Source: Rhinopomastus cyanomelas (taxonomy: Eukaryota; Chordata; Aves; Bucerotiformes; Rhinopomastidae). From it: 64,000 nucleotides of DNA. The position numbers were made by a program, and so were the translations under genes. Positions within the stretch are counted from its first letter, which is position 1, and each line of letters begins with the position of its first letter. The DNA is taken from positions 186,001-250,000 of the forward strand of contig VXBP01004452.1 of the NCBI GenBank assembly GCA_013400115.1, in the 5' to 3' direction. Below are positions 10,452 through 21,400 of the stretch, piece after piece. The notes under the pieces were generated by a model. It made no database searches and was not told the origin of the DNA. It saw only the letters and a program-made list of their open reading frames with translations.

Positions 10452-11781
10452 CTGCAGAAGAGCAGACCCACAGCCCTTCAGCCAGACCCAATATGACCCC
10501 CATCCCAAAGTCTGCACTGCCCAGCAGGAGTTTTGGGGCTTCTTCCCCTGTCCCCACTCACTGTGGACGTGGAGCAGGACAGAGGTCTCGTTGTGGCTGA
10601 CCTCGTTGCCCACCATGCAGGTGTAGTACCCGCTGTCATTCATGGAGGCCCCGATGATGCTCAGGGTGCTGTTGGCCACAAACTCAACGCGGTCACTGCT
10701 CAGCAGGGGTTCCCCGTTTTTCTTCCACCAGTACCAGTCCGCCTTCCCTTCCAGGACGTTGCAAACCAGTTTGATGTCAGCTCCTGCGTTCACAGACGAG
10801 TTGCCCATGATTTCTGGCTCTGACAGAGGCTCTGGGAGACACGAGGTGACTGTCAGTGCTTGTACCTGCAGAGCGGTGGCTGCAGGTTTGGGGTTCCACC
10901 ACTCACCCACAACACGCAGTTGGAACCAGTCTGTGGTCTCCAAATCGGAGCGGAACCGGTAGAGCCGCTGATCCCCACTCTGCAGCACCAGCAGCAGCGA
11001 GAAGTCGCTCTCATTGAACCTGGTGCGGTTCTCGTAGGGTTGGGACACATTGGTGGCTCCATTAGCCGCGAAAGCTACGATGACCCCCTCCTGCTGGCCT
11101 CTCCTGTACTCCCAGAGGACGGATCTGCTGGTCTTCAGCTGTGAAGGGACTGTCAGCCTCACGGTGCAGCCCACAGCCGACACAAGCTGCTCTGATGCCG
11201 GCTGGAGGTCAGCAGAGTAGCATGGGGAGAGCGTGTGGGCTGGGATGGACACAGAAGGTCAGGGCATGGCTCAAGGTAAACTTCACCTGCCAGAGAGGTG
11301 GCAGCAGGAACCCTCCCTCAGTGCAGGAACCCATCCCTGGGTGCAAGAACCTCTCCCTAGGCACAAGAAACCCTCCCTACGTGCAAGGAGAACTTTCTCT
11401 GGGTGTAGGACAACCTGCTCTGGGAGCAGGAAATTCATCCCTGGATACAAGAACCTCTCCCTAGGCACAGCAAACCCTCTCAGGGTGCAGGAGAACTTTT
11501 TCTGGGTGTAGGACAGCCTGCCCTAGCAGCAGAAACCTCTCCCTGGGTGCAGGAGAAGCTTCTTTGGTTGTAGAAGACTCACCCCCGCATGCAGGAGCAC
11601 CCAGCTCTGAGTGCAGGCAGACCCCACACCTGGGTGCAGGGACCCACGTGGAGTGCCACCCACCCCTACTCCCACCGTCCCCCACCCCGTCCCTCGGCAC
11701 TCACTTACCTGTGACCCCCAGACCGGCTGCGGGGCTGGCGACGAGGATAAGGGGGGTGAGGAAGAGGAGGTCGAGCAACAT
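10392..11781 (-). CDS. HEPACAM/SLAM-like two-Ig-domain membrane receptor (gene B)
   Basis: Probable type I surface receptor of the CD2/SLAM/HEPACAM group. On the minus strand, leader 11781-11709, V exon 11239-10907, C2 exon 10831-10562 and membrane exon 10451-10392 join with every junction in phase 1 and no stop, giving about 245 residues so far. The start MLLDLLFLTPLILVASPAAG is a clear signal peptide. The V domain contains SVLWEYRRG and DFSLLL...RLYRF. The C2 domain has the pair LVCNV...YYTCM, a WYWWKKNGEPL strand and several N-x-S/T sites. The membrane helix is NVVLPMILGCVVIGSLAG. The last donor (GTCAGTG) shows that one or more cytoplasmic exons follow below 10391, which I could not identify, so signalling motifs are unknown. 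The gene converges on paralogue A. Close relatives cannot be separated by eye: HEPACAM-, SLAMF- and CD48-like are all possible. Confidence 0.82.
10562..10831 (-). CDS. Gene B C2-type Ig exon
   Basis: 270 nt, phase 1 to 1, acceptor GTGTCTCCCAG, donor GTGAGTGG. It begins EPLSEPEIMGNSSVNAG, carries the two Ig cysteines (LVCNV and YYTCMV), a strand C tryptophan and the motif MNDSGYYTC, and ends in the G strand SVLLHVH. Potential N-glycosylation sites include GNSS, ANST, MNDS and HNET. Confidence 0.88.
10907..11239 (-). CDS. Gene B V-type Ig exon
   Basis: 333 nt, acceptor CCATCCCAG, donor GTGAGTGG, phase 1 to 1. It reads HTLSPCYSADLQPASEQLVS, then VLWEYRRGQQEGVIVAF, NRTRFNESDFSLLLVLQ and WFQLRVV. 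It lacks the B/F-strand Cys pair, as SLAM-family V domains do. It aligns along its length with the V exon of gene A (EQLVSAVG with EMVVATEG, VLWEYRRG with IQWEYLGT). Confidence 0.85.
11240..11708 (-). repeat. Minisatellite filling intron 1 of gene B
   Basis: From about 11315 to 11645 the intron is built of degenerate units of about 20-25 bp related to GGTGCAAGAACCTCTCCCTG (plus strand). A higher-order repeat of 104 bp is visible: CAAGAACCTCTCCCTAGGCA begins at 11344 and again at 11448. The rest of the intron is the splice borders. Confidence 0.8.
11709..11781 (-). CDS. Gene B leader exon
   Basis: The ATG is at 11781-11779 and the donor GTAAGTGA lies directly below 11709. It encodes MLLDLLFLTPLILVASPAAG then LGVT and one base (phase 1). 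The n- and h-regions and the AAG end are those of a cleavable signal peptide. The flanking 11780-12015 is GC-rich and probably holds the promoter. Confidence 0.82.
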
Positions 11782-12019
11782 CTGCAGCCTCCACAGCACC
11801 GGGAGAGCGGGAAGGGAAGGGGCGGGGCGGGATCGGTTACCGAGAGCCACCCGCTTCCCCCACCCCCGGCACCTCCGCCCCGCCCGGCTCTTGTCGCTGT
11901 CGCTCACGGGGTGACCTTGGCCACCCTCGACTGGGCTGAGCAGAGCCCTCGCAGCCGGGAACCGGGATGGGAGTGGCTGCGCCTGGCCCCGGGAGCGGGA
12001 GGGTTGGCTTGGCTCGGCA

Positions 12020-12539
12020 TCCTCCGCCTCCTCCTCCTCCTCTTCCCTCTCTCCTATCTTCCTCTTCCTCCTGCTCTCCCACTTCCCTACCTTTCTCTTC
12101 TTCCTCTCTCTCTCTCTCACTTCTTCTCCTCCTTCTTTTTCCTCTTCTCCTCTTCTTCCTCCTCTTCCCTTTCTCTCCTCCTCTCTCTCTCCCACTCTCT
12201 TCTCCCTTCTTTTCTCTTCTTCCTCTTGCCGTTCTCTCCTCCTCCTCCTCTCTTCTCCTCCTTCTCTCCCACTCCCTATCCTCCTCTCCCACTCCCTCTC
12301 CATCTTTTCCTTCTTCCTCCTTTTTTCTCTTCCCTTTCTCTATTCTTCGTCCTCTACTCTTCTGTCTTCTCCTCCTCCTTTTCTTCCACTCTCTCTCCTC
12401 CTTCTTTTCTTTCTCCTCTTCTTCTTCTTCCCTATCTGTCTTCCTTTTCCTCTCCTATTTCCTTTCCTATCATCCTCTGTGTCACCTTCTTTTCCTCCTC
12501 TTTCCTTCCTTTCTTCCTGCTCTCCCTCTCAACCTTCTC
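12020..12539. repeat. Polypyrimidine tract (plus strand)
   Basis: About 520 bp of almost pure C/T on the plus strand, made of CTCCT, CTTCCT and CTCTCT motifs, ending where a CR1 copy starts. It begins about 240 bp upstream of the start codon of the minus-strand gene B, so the sense strand of that gene is polypurine. The long open frames through it (Ser/Leu/Phe-rich one way, Arg/Glu/Gly-rich the other) result from base composition. Confidence 0.95.
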
Positions 12540-13565
12540 AAGAAGTCACAGAAGCACAGAATACTATGGATTGGAAGAGACCTCGAAAGATCACCCAGTC
12601 CAATCCCCCTGCCACAGCAGGATCCCCTAGATCTAGTCACACAGGAACGTGTGCAGTTGGATTTTAAACATCTTCGGAGAAGGAGACTCCACAATCCCCC
12701 TGGGTGAATCCCCTTCCAGTGCTCTGTCACCCTCACCAGGAAGAAGTTCCTTCTCATACTGATGTGGAACCTTCTCTGTTTCAGCTCACACCCAGTGCCC
12801 CTTGTCCTATCACTAGATGACACTGAGCAGAGCCTGGCTCCATCCCCCTGACACCCGCCCTTTCCATACTGATCAACATTCATGAGGTCACCCCTCAGTC
12901 GCCTTTATTCACAGCTCAAAAGACCCAACTCTCTCAGCCTTTCCTCATCAGAGAGATGCTCCTCTCCCTTCATCATCTCTGTGGCTCTGCACTGGCCTCT
13001 CTCCAGGAGAACTGAGGGGCCCAGAACTGGACACAAGATTCTAGATGTGGTCTCAGCAGGACAGAGTAGAGGGGGAGGAGAACCTTTCTCCATCTACTAA
13101 CCACCCCCTTTCCCATCCATCCAGGATGCCATTGGCATTCTTGGCCACAAGGGCACATTGCTGGCTCCTGGCCATCCTGCTGGCCACCAGGACCCCCTGG
13201 GTCCCTTTCTCCTCTGCTGGTCTCCAACAGGTCGATCCTCAACCTCTACTGACACCTGGAGTTGTTCTTACCCAGGTGCCAGATTCTACACTGCCCTGGT
13301 CATGGTTCATTCAGTGTCTCCCCACCCAGCTCTGCAGCTTGTCCAGGTCCCTTTGAATGGCAGCACAGCCTGCTGGGGTTTTGGCCACTCCTCCCAGCTC
13401 TGTGTCATCAGCAAACTTGCTGACGGTGCTCTCTGATCCCTCATCCAAGACATTAATTAATAGATTGGATAGTACTGGTCCCAGTACTGACCCTTGGGGG
13501 ACTCCACTAGGTACAGGCCTGGAGAGCTTCCCATCAAGTACAGCTTCAGTCACCAGTGTTGTGTC
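12540..13565 (-). repeat. Long CR1 copy with reverse-transcriptase fragment (minus)
   Basis: About 1 kb from the complemented 3' tail (CACAGAATACTATGGATTGGAAGAGACCTC) up into ORF2. The minus frame at 13553-13311 retains the reverse-transcriptase motifs SGVPQGSVLGPVL and SKFADDTELGG, the FADD box being the polymerase catalytic aspartates, and continues with AAIQRDLDKLQ. Frame breaks and 5' truncation make it inactive. It is the longest CR1 coding remnant in the window, with the copy at 33.3-34.3 kb. Confidence 0.95.
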
Positions 13566-16500
13566 AACTCTTGGCCCCAGGCACCTTCAGAACCCCTCAT
13601 AAGCTCAACACCTGCCATAGTTAGTCCCTCCAGTGCCTTTGGGCATGTATGAGGGTGCTGTTGTCTGGGGAAACTCCCAATGCCACTGAGGTGGGTCTGT
13701 TTCCTGAACTGGCTGCTGCATGAACTGGACGAGCACAAACCAGCTGCAGAAACCTCCTGCAGAAGCCAAACTCACAACAACTGAGTGAGCCCTGGCTCAC
13801 CAGGCTCAGGAGCATCAAACCACTGCAGCGACTGTGGGTGCTGCTGGAGTCTCCACAGCTCAAGGACACCCCCATGGTGGAGGTGGCCAAGTCTTGCCCT
13901 TCCAGGAGCTCTTTGTTGCCGTCCTCTGCCACTTTGTCCTTCTGAGCTGAGGACAAGCATTGACCTAGGGCTGGACTGATGCCCATTACCAGTTAATCAG
14001 AAGTTAATTAAAGCCTGAGGAGCCACAGCCTGAGGGACTAGAAGTGTTAGGAACCCATTCAAGGGAGAACTAAGCAGAAGACGCTTTGGTTTAGGAAATT
14101 ACTTTGTTTATAAATAAGACCAAGCAGCTGCCTAGGTCCTGAGTTCACCCCTTTGGCAATCAGCTTGGGGCAAGCTGGTCCCCTGGGCCACTAGAGCCAA
14201 ACTCTGAGCTCACCAAGGCTTCGAGTGGACCCATGGAGGATGCTCTCCCTTCGTGTGTACCTGGGACCAGAGGACCAGGGCTGCAGGGGTGGCCAGAGAC
14301 CCCTAGAAGACCTCCGAGGAGGGCAGTGGGAAGATCATCTCCAGGAGGACGAGAGGAAAAGCACGGGCTGGAGTGTGTGGCCAGGCTACAATACCGGTCC
14401 CACTAGAGGGAGCGAGAAGATCGTCTGTCAGCGGAGGGAGGGGAGAGCAAAGAGAAGGAGCTGCAGGCAGAAACCGGCAGAACCCTTCATCCTGCCCCCT
14501 CGGGAGCCACTCTGGGCATCGAAGGTGAAGGCAGCTCTGCCCTTTCCCCCAGCCCGAGCTCTGCAGGGAGGTTCCAGCTGATGGGAGAAGTGTGGAGCCT
14601 CAAGGACCAAGGATGTTGAGAACGTGGCAAGAAACTCCCTGTGCCATGATGGTGTCAGGCATCTCCTGGAGGGTTGAGCAGCTATACCCAGATGCTGCCA
14701 GCTTCTTCCTCTGAACCCCTTATCCCCCCTCAGGGAGCCAGTTTGTCCCAGGATCAGAGGAAAGTGGGCAGGAGTGAAGGTTGTACCATGGAGCTGCCTT
14801 GCGCTGGTTAGGGAGTCCCACCAGGCACAGGGATCCTTAAACCCACCCAGAAGGCAGGAGGAGAACCAGGAAAACAGGGCTGCGGAGGTCAACTGGCCCA
14901 CACAGATGCTGACACAGCTGGGCTCCGGCTCTTCTTTTCCCTCTTTTTGCTTTCCTCTCTTTTTTTGATGCTCTGCTGTGCCAGGAGGTTGCAAAATGCA
15001 GGCTACGAGTCCAAACAGCCCTGAGCTCCTGCCTACCTCAGCAGCCCAGGAGACCCAGGAGCTCCAGCCTTGGCTTAAGAGCCCAGGGATGGTAAGAGAA
15101 GCCCCAAAACAAGGACATCATCCTTTGGGGTGATGGATCCTGGGGCTGAGCTCTGCTCTGGGGGAAGAGAAGGTGAACAGGAGAGCAGCAAGATCCTCCT
15201 GGTTCACAGGATCTTCTAATCTGTGAGGGAAGGTCTTCACCCCCTGGGATAACAGGGAGGACCAAACCCTGGCCCCAGTCCCAGTGACCCCCATAGGCAG
15301 ACATGGGCTGGGGTGCTGCTCTTGCAGCTGGATATGGGTAGAGTAAGGCTGGATCCTCCCCATGCAGCCCCAAACCCGCTTCCCCTCAACGCTGCATGCC
15401 CATAGCCAGAGGGGTCTCCACCCAGAGCGAGGAGGGGGTCTCTCAGAAAGAAAACTTCCACTAAGGCAGGACCTGGCCTCGACACAGGGAATGGGGCCTC
15501 TCAAAGCTTTGCGGGTTGTCAACGTGTCTCAGCATCCTCACGAGGAGCTGGAGAGGGAGGAAAAAGCCCTGAGCCAGCAGGAACCCTGTGGTGGGGAAGC
15601 TCTGAGTCAGCTCCAACCTTGGCTTTGCTGCAGCTGGTCCTGCCACAGCCTCCACATCGCTCACAGGGGTCTCTGGATTCCTGGGCAGAAATCAGATGGA
15701 CTCTGTGCCATGCAGAGTGTGTGGGAGGGCCCTCTCAGAGGTCAGGCTGGACATCTCTGGGTGGATTTGTCCCGCAATGGGCAGCTTGAGGCTGCCCCAG
15801 GTGAGTTTAGGGTGAGGACAAGGGTGAAGAGCGTTTTGGTCACACAGGACCGAGGGCAGGGACAGCTAAGAGAGGTCAAACAGCCTAAAGCCACTCTTCC
15901 ACGTCTTACTGAGAGCAACAGCACAACCCAAACCACCAAGCCCAGCAGACCCTGGAGCTATGGGGTGCAGAACCTCCAGGACACCCCTGAGCCAAGATCC
16001 CATCATCCTGCTCAGCCCATTTCTATGGTTCCCTTCCAGATGGATGCTGCGGATGCAAAGACCCCCAGACAAGCCCTAAGACACAGACCCCCTCCCATCC
16101 CACAGACTTGAGGGGTTACTAGAGCAGGGTGGGGTTCTGCTGGTGGTCTCAGGCAGGCTGAAACTGCTGATGTCAGGGAGAAACTGAGCACCCAGTTACT
16201 GCGGTGCCAGTCACTGCATTGTGGTGGGGTGGTATTTCTGGGGTGCTGAGTCACACTGTCTGGGTGCTGAGTCACGTCTGACAGGGTTTCCCTGTCCTGG
16301 TGCTGCTCCAGCATCCTGCCCATGAGTGGGTCCCCAGCCTCCCTGCCACTAGGCCACAGCCACGTGTCCACAGGGCAAAACCACCCGGTTCCATCCCATA
16401 TCTCCATGCTGGTCCCACAGGTCCAGTTCCAGTTCTCAATGTTTTTTCTTCTCCCCAGGACCTCCCAGAGGTTCTGGCTGATGCTGGTGAGGATCCTGTG

Positions 16501-16911
16501 CTGGACACCTGTGACCCAAATCACCATGGAGGTGAGGGTGAGGAGAGGTCCCAGCACACATCTCCTGGAGAGCCTGACCCACAGGCTAACGTAGCCCCCA
16601 GCCCTCTATCAGCAGCCAGGGCCACAGCTTGGCACTGGCACCATCTCCCTGATCTCCACCATGGGGCAGCATCACCGACAGAACATGAAATCACCCTGGG
16701 AGGACCTGAGCCCATCCATACAAAACTCTCTTTTCCTGCTGTTTAAGACTTTTCCCCAAGCACCTCTCTGTCCTCTTCCAAACCAAACACTTGGAGGTTC
16801 CTGCAAAGCTGCAGCCTCACAGACTGGGGGTGAGGAACCACCCTGGGTTTGTTGGGCCACCGGGAAGAAGGAAAAGGAGGAGAACAAGGGAGCCCGTGGT
16901 GATGGGAAAAA
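13566..16911. other. No recognised gene
   Basis: More than 3 kb without a recognisable gene. Long open frames (such as plus 15362-16111 and minus 14994-14428) have no family motifs, no low-complexity explanation and no convincing splice partners. I see no repeat family in it either. Confidence 0.4.
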
Positions 16912-17208
16912 TGGGATGAGGGTGTGAGCTGGAACAGAGGAGGTTCCACATGAATATAAGGAACTTCTTCCCAGCGAGGGTGACAGAGCACTGGGGCAGG
17001 CTGCCCAGGGTGGATCTTTTGAGGTCCCTTTCAATCCCTAATGTTCTGCGATTCTGTGGTTGTGTGGTTTCCTTCTCTGGAGACACTTAAAACCCACCTG
17101 GGTATGTTCCTGTGTGACTGGATCTAGGGGATCCTGCTGTGGCAGGGGGGATTGGACTGGATGATCTTTCGAGGTCCCTTCCAATATCTAACTTTCTGTG
17201 ATTCTGTC
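16912..17208 (+). repeat. CR1 fragment (plus)
   Basis: CR1 3' UTR beginning near GATGAGGGTGTGAGCTGGAACAGAGGAGG and ending AGGTCCCTTCCAATATCTAACTTTCTGTGATTCTGTC. An internal block at about 17010-17065 looks like an extra truncated tail. Confidence 0.9.
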
Positions 17209-18084
17209 TGAGAACATCGCAGGGAGGTGAGCGACAGCATCCAGTGATGTCACCTCCCAGGGGGGCTGCTGCTTCGTGACTGAGGATCATGGAGCCAGCA
17301 CATGTTGGAAATCAGCAGCAGCTCCAAGGAATGAGCTGGGCTGTGGTTTGCCTTAAAGGAACAGCCTTGGGAAGCAGAGACCCAGTGCCGGAGCTGGGCT
17401 GGCCTGAGCGCTAACCCAGTTCAAGGTGAGGGTCTGGTGCAGGCTAACCCAATAGATCCTGCACGCACACACACCCATGGAATGTGGGAAGAGGACCTAA
17501 ATCCCTGTCTGGAGCAAAGCAGGCTTGAAAATGCCAGACAGGTTGTCCCCCGCCCTAGCTGGTGAAACCCCAGGGAAACACCTTCTCCTGCACTTGCTCT
17601 GCTCCACTGGGCACCGAGGAAACAGATTTCCAGGCTCGGCTGACCCGGCTCTTCAAGTGCACAGACCAGGAAACATTAAAAGTGAAAAACAACTGCTCAG
17701 CCAAGTGTCAGGAGGCCTTTTCTCACTTGGCTCCCGCCCACATCGCTCTGCACAGCTCCAGCTCCGGTCCTGCGGTCCTGCCCACCCTCGTGGTCTTGGC
17801 TGCTCTGCAAACCTCCTCTCTCCAAGGCACCGACAGCAGCTCCAAGCTGTTGTAGCTCTGGATTTCCTTTGCCCTGTCCAAAGGAGCAGAGGTCCCCAGG
17901 TTGCTCCACACCCCAGATTCCAAATGCATTTGGTTCTTCAAGCTCAGCTCCACCAAAAGCAGGAGCAGGGCCACCATCCCTGTCCCTCTCCACCCTGTCT
18001 GGCTGCTCTGACACTGGGGGTCCCTACAGCCCCCAGTGTATGCAGCCCACCATGGGCAGGGAGAATTGCTGCAGAACTCATGCT

Positions 18085-18300
18085 GTGGATGTTCTCATCC
18101 CTCTGGATCTATCCAACTGGAACAGGCTGCCTAGAAAGATGGTGGAGGCTCCATCCCTGGAGCCATTCAAGGTCAGGCTGGATGAGGGTCTGTGCAACCT
18201 GGTCTGGTGAGTGATGGCCCTGCTTGTTGTAGTGGAGGGTTGGACTAGATGACCTTTGGACATCCCTTGCAACCCAATCCGGTCTGAGATTATTCTCCCT
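18085..18300 (+). repeat. CR1 3' end (plus)
   Basis: GGAGGCTCCATCCCTGGAGCCATTCAAGG, then GGAGGGTTGGACTAGATGACCTTTGG and CCCTTGCAACCCAATCC, a CR1 3' end of another subfamily. Confidence 0.8.
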
Positions 18301-18537
18301 CCAGCTGACTCTGAAGGTCCTGAGCCTTTTTACCTAGAAGAGCAGCCAAGAGGGTTTGTTTTTCACAGGATATTTTAGAACCCATTAGTCACCTCTGGCC
18401 AAGCCCTTCCCTATCTCACCTGGGCCAACAGCTGCTTGCCTGGGCAGGGCTGAGCTGAGCTCTGGGTCATGACTGAGCTGGCAGAGGGGGCAGAAACCGC
18501 TCAGGGACTTGGCAGGTGCTTTTGGCAGGAAGATTAG

Positions 18538-18760
18538 AGAATCACAGCCTGGGCTGGGTTGAAACCAGATGATGTTTAAGGTCCCTTCCAAGCCCACTGC
18601 CAGGAGCAGGGACACCTCCCATCGGAGTAGGTTGCCCAGAGCCCCATCCAGCCTGGCCTGGGGTGCTTCCAGGGATGGGGATCCCCTGGTCTCTCCGGCC
18701 ACAGCAGGAGGTGGAAGCATTTCCCCCACTCCAGTCCCTGCAGGACAAGTCACCAGCCCC
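18538..18760 (-). repeat. CR1 3' end (minus)
   Basis: AGAATCACAGCCTGGGCTGGGTTGAAACC through CCCATCCAGCCTGGCCTGGGGTGCTTCCAGGGATGGGG, the complement of a CR1 3' end. Confidence 0.8.
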
Positions 18761-20217
18761 TTCCCACAGAAAGAGGGGGAGGGCAGCAACCAGTGACAGA
18801 TATGGCAGCAGGCACTAAGGTCAGTGAGCAGCCCATTGCTGGTGGCAATAAATCAGCCCTTCAGCACCCCTTCCACACTGGGTCCCACCTCCCTCACCCT
18901 GCTCCTGCAGCTCTGCTCTGACCAGGCTCAACAGAAGATGGGAAGAGAGGTAGCTGCAGACCCCAAATGCCCTCAGTGTTGCCCCTCTTTTGGAAGAGCC
19001 CTGTCTGCACCCAGCAGACACTGAGGAACCCACCAGCCCCCTCCCCATGGTCCAATGCTGCAGGAGCAGGTGATCACATCAGCAACCCCAAGGCATTTGC
19101 ATTATTCAGGGCTTGGCAAAGGCTTCTATAAGGGCAATAAAAGCAGATAAGGGGACTAGTACCCACTTTCCTGTGTTTTGGTGTTCACTGCAGTGGTTCA
19201 CATGACTCCTCCGGCTACCCAGGGGGCCGACACCCCTGGCTGGTTCTGCAGTGGCCAGTGCACCTAAGGATAAACCTGGACTTTGAGACACCAAGGTGTT
19301 GAGATCAATTGTCCCCACACTCACCTTGTGGGTAAAGAAAAACGGAAGAGCCTCATGCTGCCCCACCACCCTCCTCCTCACCCAGGAGAAGGTGGCCACA
19401 CTGAGCCTGACAGCACTAGAGGGTCAGAGAATGACAACATGAAGGTGGGGAGATGCTCAAGGGGGGTCTTTCTTCCCCTTCAAGCTCCTTCCCTAGCAGC
19501 CGACAGAAAGGACAATTCTTGCTCCCCCACCTGAACCAAATAAATTAGGGAGCTGACAAGGAGTTGGTTACTGCTTCCCATAGCCCCACAAATCATTCAA
19601 ATCATTACAGCTGAACCTGCTCTTCCCTTTTCAATTAGCTAGCTGCAGAGAGGAGCTGCTTTCTCCTGCAGGGAGGCCCGGTGGTGAAGGCAGGGCTGGT
19701 GCTGGCAGCAGGATGGAAAGTGGAACAGTTCCTCTTGTAAAGGGATAAAAAAACCCTGCCCTTCATTGTGTGAGAACCCTGGAGAAGCTGCTGCTGAGCT
19801 GCTTCTTGTGACCAGCCCTCCCCCAGGTCTGGGGTACCCGGGTGACACTTGGTCTGCAAGACCCAGCCCAGAAAGCCCAGGCTTAAGGACCAAATATGGG
19901 ACTTGCTGATGGCTTTGGTGGTTTTGAATCCCTCAAGGGTCACAGCTCAGCCTGGCAGGGCTTTGGTTCCCAGCAGCTCTGGCCCCACAGCCACATTGCA
20001 GTGACACTTGGGGACAACAGCAGGGCAGCTCCCTTCGCTGCAGGGTCTCATCTGGGTCCAGATTCAGGTCCCCATTTTCCCCAGCACACGGCTCAGGGCT
20101 GGGTCCCACAGCTCTCAGAGTGTCTGGGCTGTGTCCTGCCCACATTTCCTACACCCTGTCCTTGGAGAGGAGGGAGCAGCGCCTGGAGGCCCTGAGTGCT
20201 CCCATGTTTGATCAAGA
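18761..20217. other. No recognised gene
   Basis: About 1.5 kb upstream of the TNF-ligand gene. No repeat, RNA gene or coding exon is recognised. A few AT-richer patches (19540-19640) carry ATTCAAATCATTACAGCTGA and TTTTCAATTAGCTAGCTGC, which could be conserved noncoding sequence, but this is not testable here. Confidence 0.35.
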
Positions 20218-20285
20218 TCACAGAATCATAGAATCATTATGGATTGGAAGGGACCTCCAAAGATCATCTAGTCCAATCCCCCTGA
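20218..20285 (-). repeat. CR1 3' tail (minus)
   Basis: CACAGAATCATAGAATCATTATGGATTGGAAGGGACCTCCAAAGATCATCTAGTCCAATCCCCCTG is a well-preserved complemented CR1 3' end. Confidence 0.92.
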
Positions 20286-20639
20286 CACCTCACTTTCATT
20301 TCTGAAGCTCTAAAAGCTTCAGGCTCACCTGATCATGGAGCCACCAGCCTCCAGCCTTTCTGTTTGCTCTCCAAACCACTCAGCATTTCTGTTTCCGAGC
20401 CACGGGAAGCTCAATCCACCAGCAGGTCCCAGTGTTGGGGCTAAGTGGCCAAAACCCAGTGTCTATGGGGGACAACCAACACCAGCCCAGCCCAGGGTGG
20501 GCTCATGGAAGGGCACAGTGGGCATGTTCCCCCCTGGACAAAGGCTTTGGAAGATGCTCAGCAGCAGCTGATCCCCTTGTGCTAACCTTTCCCTGGCAGA
20601 GCTTCTGGGGTGGGTGGACAGAGCTGCCAGCCCAGTGCC

Positions 20640-20895
20640 CCGTAGGGCCACCACAGGATCACAGAAGGGTTTTGGGGGCAGGGACCTTTGACATCCACGT
20701 CATCAACACCTGCCCCCCCCCAAAAAAAAAAATCTTTGCAGCCCCTCCAGACACAGGGCCTTCTCCTACGGCCCTGGGCAGCCTGGACATGGCCTGGACA
20801 ACCCCTGTTGGGTAGAAATAGATTCTCAGGGCCAACCTCACCCTCCCATTTGAGGCCGTTTCCTCTCAGCCTAGGGAGACTGACCCCCACCCACC
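20640..20895 (-). repeat. Degraded CR1 (minus) with C/A homopolymer block
   Basis: ACAGGATCACAGAAGGGTTTTGGGGGCAGGGACC, then GGGCAGCCTGGACATGGCCTGG and TTGAGGCCGTTTCCTCTC match the reverse order of CR1 3' UTR parts. A run of ten C followed by eleven A (about 20714-20734) sits inside it. Confidence 0.55.
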
Positions 20896-20969
20896 TCACC
20901 CCAACCTTCTGTCAGGGAGCTGTTAGGACCTCGATAGGGTGGAGTTGAGGGACCACCACTGACCTCTCC

Positions 20970-21400
20970 CCAGTGCGCAGCACAAGGAACAGACGTGACC
21001 CCAGAAGGGGGGGGGCGGCGGTGATCAGACCCCGCCCCCTCCTCCCCTCTCCGCCCCGCAGGCCCGCCCCGTCGCTCCCGCCCCGTCGGCGCGGGGGTCC
21101 CGCAGCGCCTAGGGCCGGGCCATGGCCCCGCACCAGCCCCGCGCGGGGTCGTTCCTGCGCTCCGACAGCGGTGGCTCCGAGCTCCCGGTGTTGCCGGGGG
21201 GCTCTGGAGGTGACCCGAGCCCCATTGGGTCCCGTCGAGGCGGCGGAGGACGGCGGCGGTGGTGGGGGGGGCTGTGGGGCGGTGCGGCAGTGCTGGGGGT
21301 CCTGGCGCTGCAGATCGCCTCCACCACCGGACTCTTCGTCTACTTCACTATGGCCATTTCCAAGGTGAGACCATCCCAACCCCCTCTCCACCTCCTTGTC
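20970..21400 (+). promoter_or_regulatory. CpG-island promoter of the TRAIL-like gene
   Basis: A strongly GC- and CpG-rich block with repeated GCCCCGCCC/CCGCCCC (Sp-factor type) boxes between about 21030 and 21095. It covers the presumed transcription start and exon 1. No TATA box is visible. The start codon context is GGGCCATGGCC, a strong Kozak match. Confidence 0.7.
21122..21364 (+). CDS. TRAIL-like exon 1: cytoplasmic tail and membrane anchor
   Basis: 81 codons ending in phase 0 at AAG|GTGAGA. It encodes a Pro/Gly/Arg-rich cytosolic part with RRGGGGRRRWW just before the helix (positive-inside) and the membrane helix ending FVYFTMAISK, matching the VYFTNEL end of TRAIL exon 1. Very G-rich (several G runs), so prone to sequencing dropout. 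Confidence 0.9.

Noticed and set aside
11611..12630. 339-codon plus-strand open frame rich in Ser, Leu, Phe and Pro, and Arg/Glu-rich minus frames in the same place
   Set aside because: They simply translate the polypyrimidine/polypurine tract and then run into CR1. No domain, and the frame crosses the gene B leader exon on the other strand.
13311..13553. Open frame with reverse-transcriptase FADD motif, considered as a host gene or retron
   Set aside because: Sequence and flanks are those of a truncated CR1 retrotransposon; no bacterial context.
14225..14581. 118-codon plus open frame
   Set aside because: Charged, low-information composition and no homologue recognised; not supported as a gene.
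15362..16111. 249-codon plus open frame
   Set aside because: No recognisable family, composition typical of random GC-rich sequence, no splice or promoter context.
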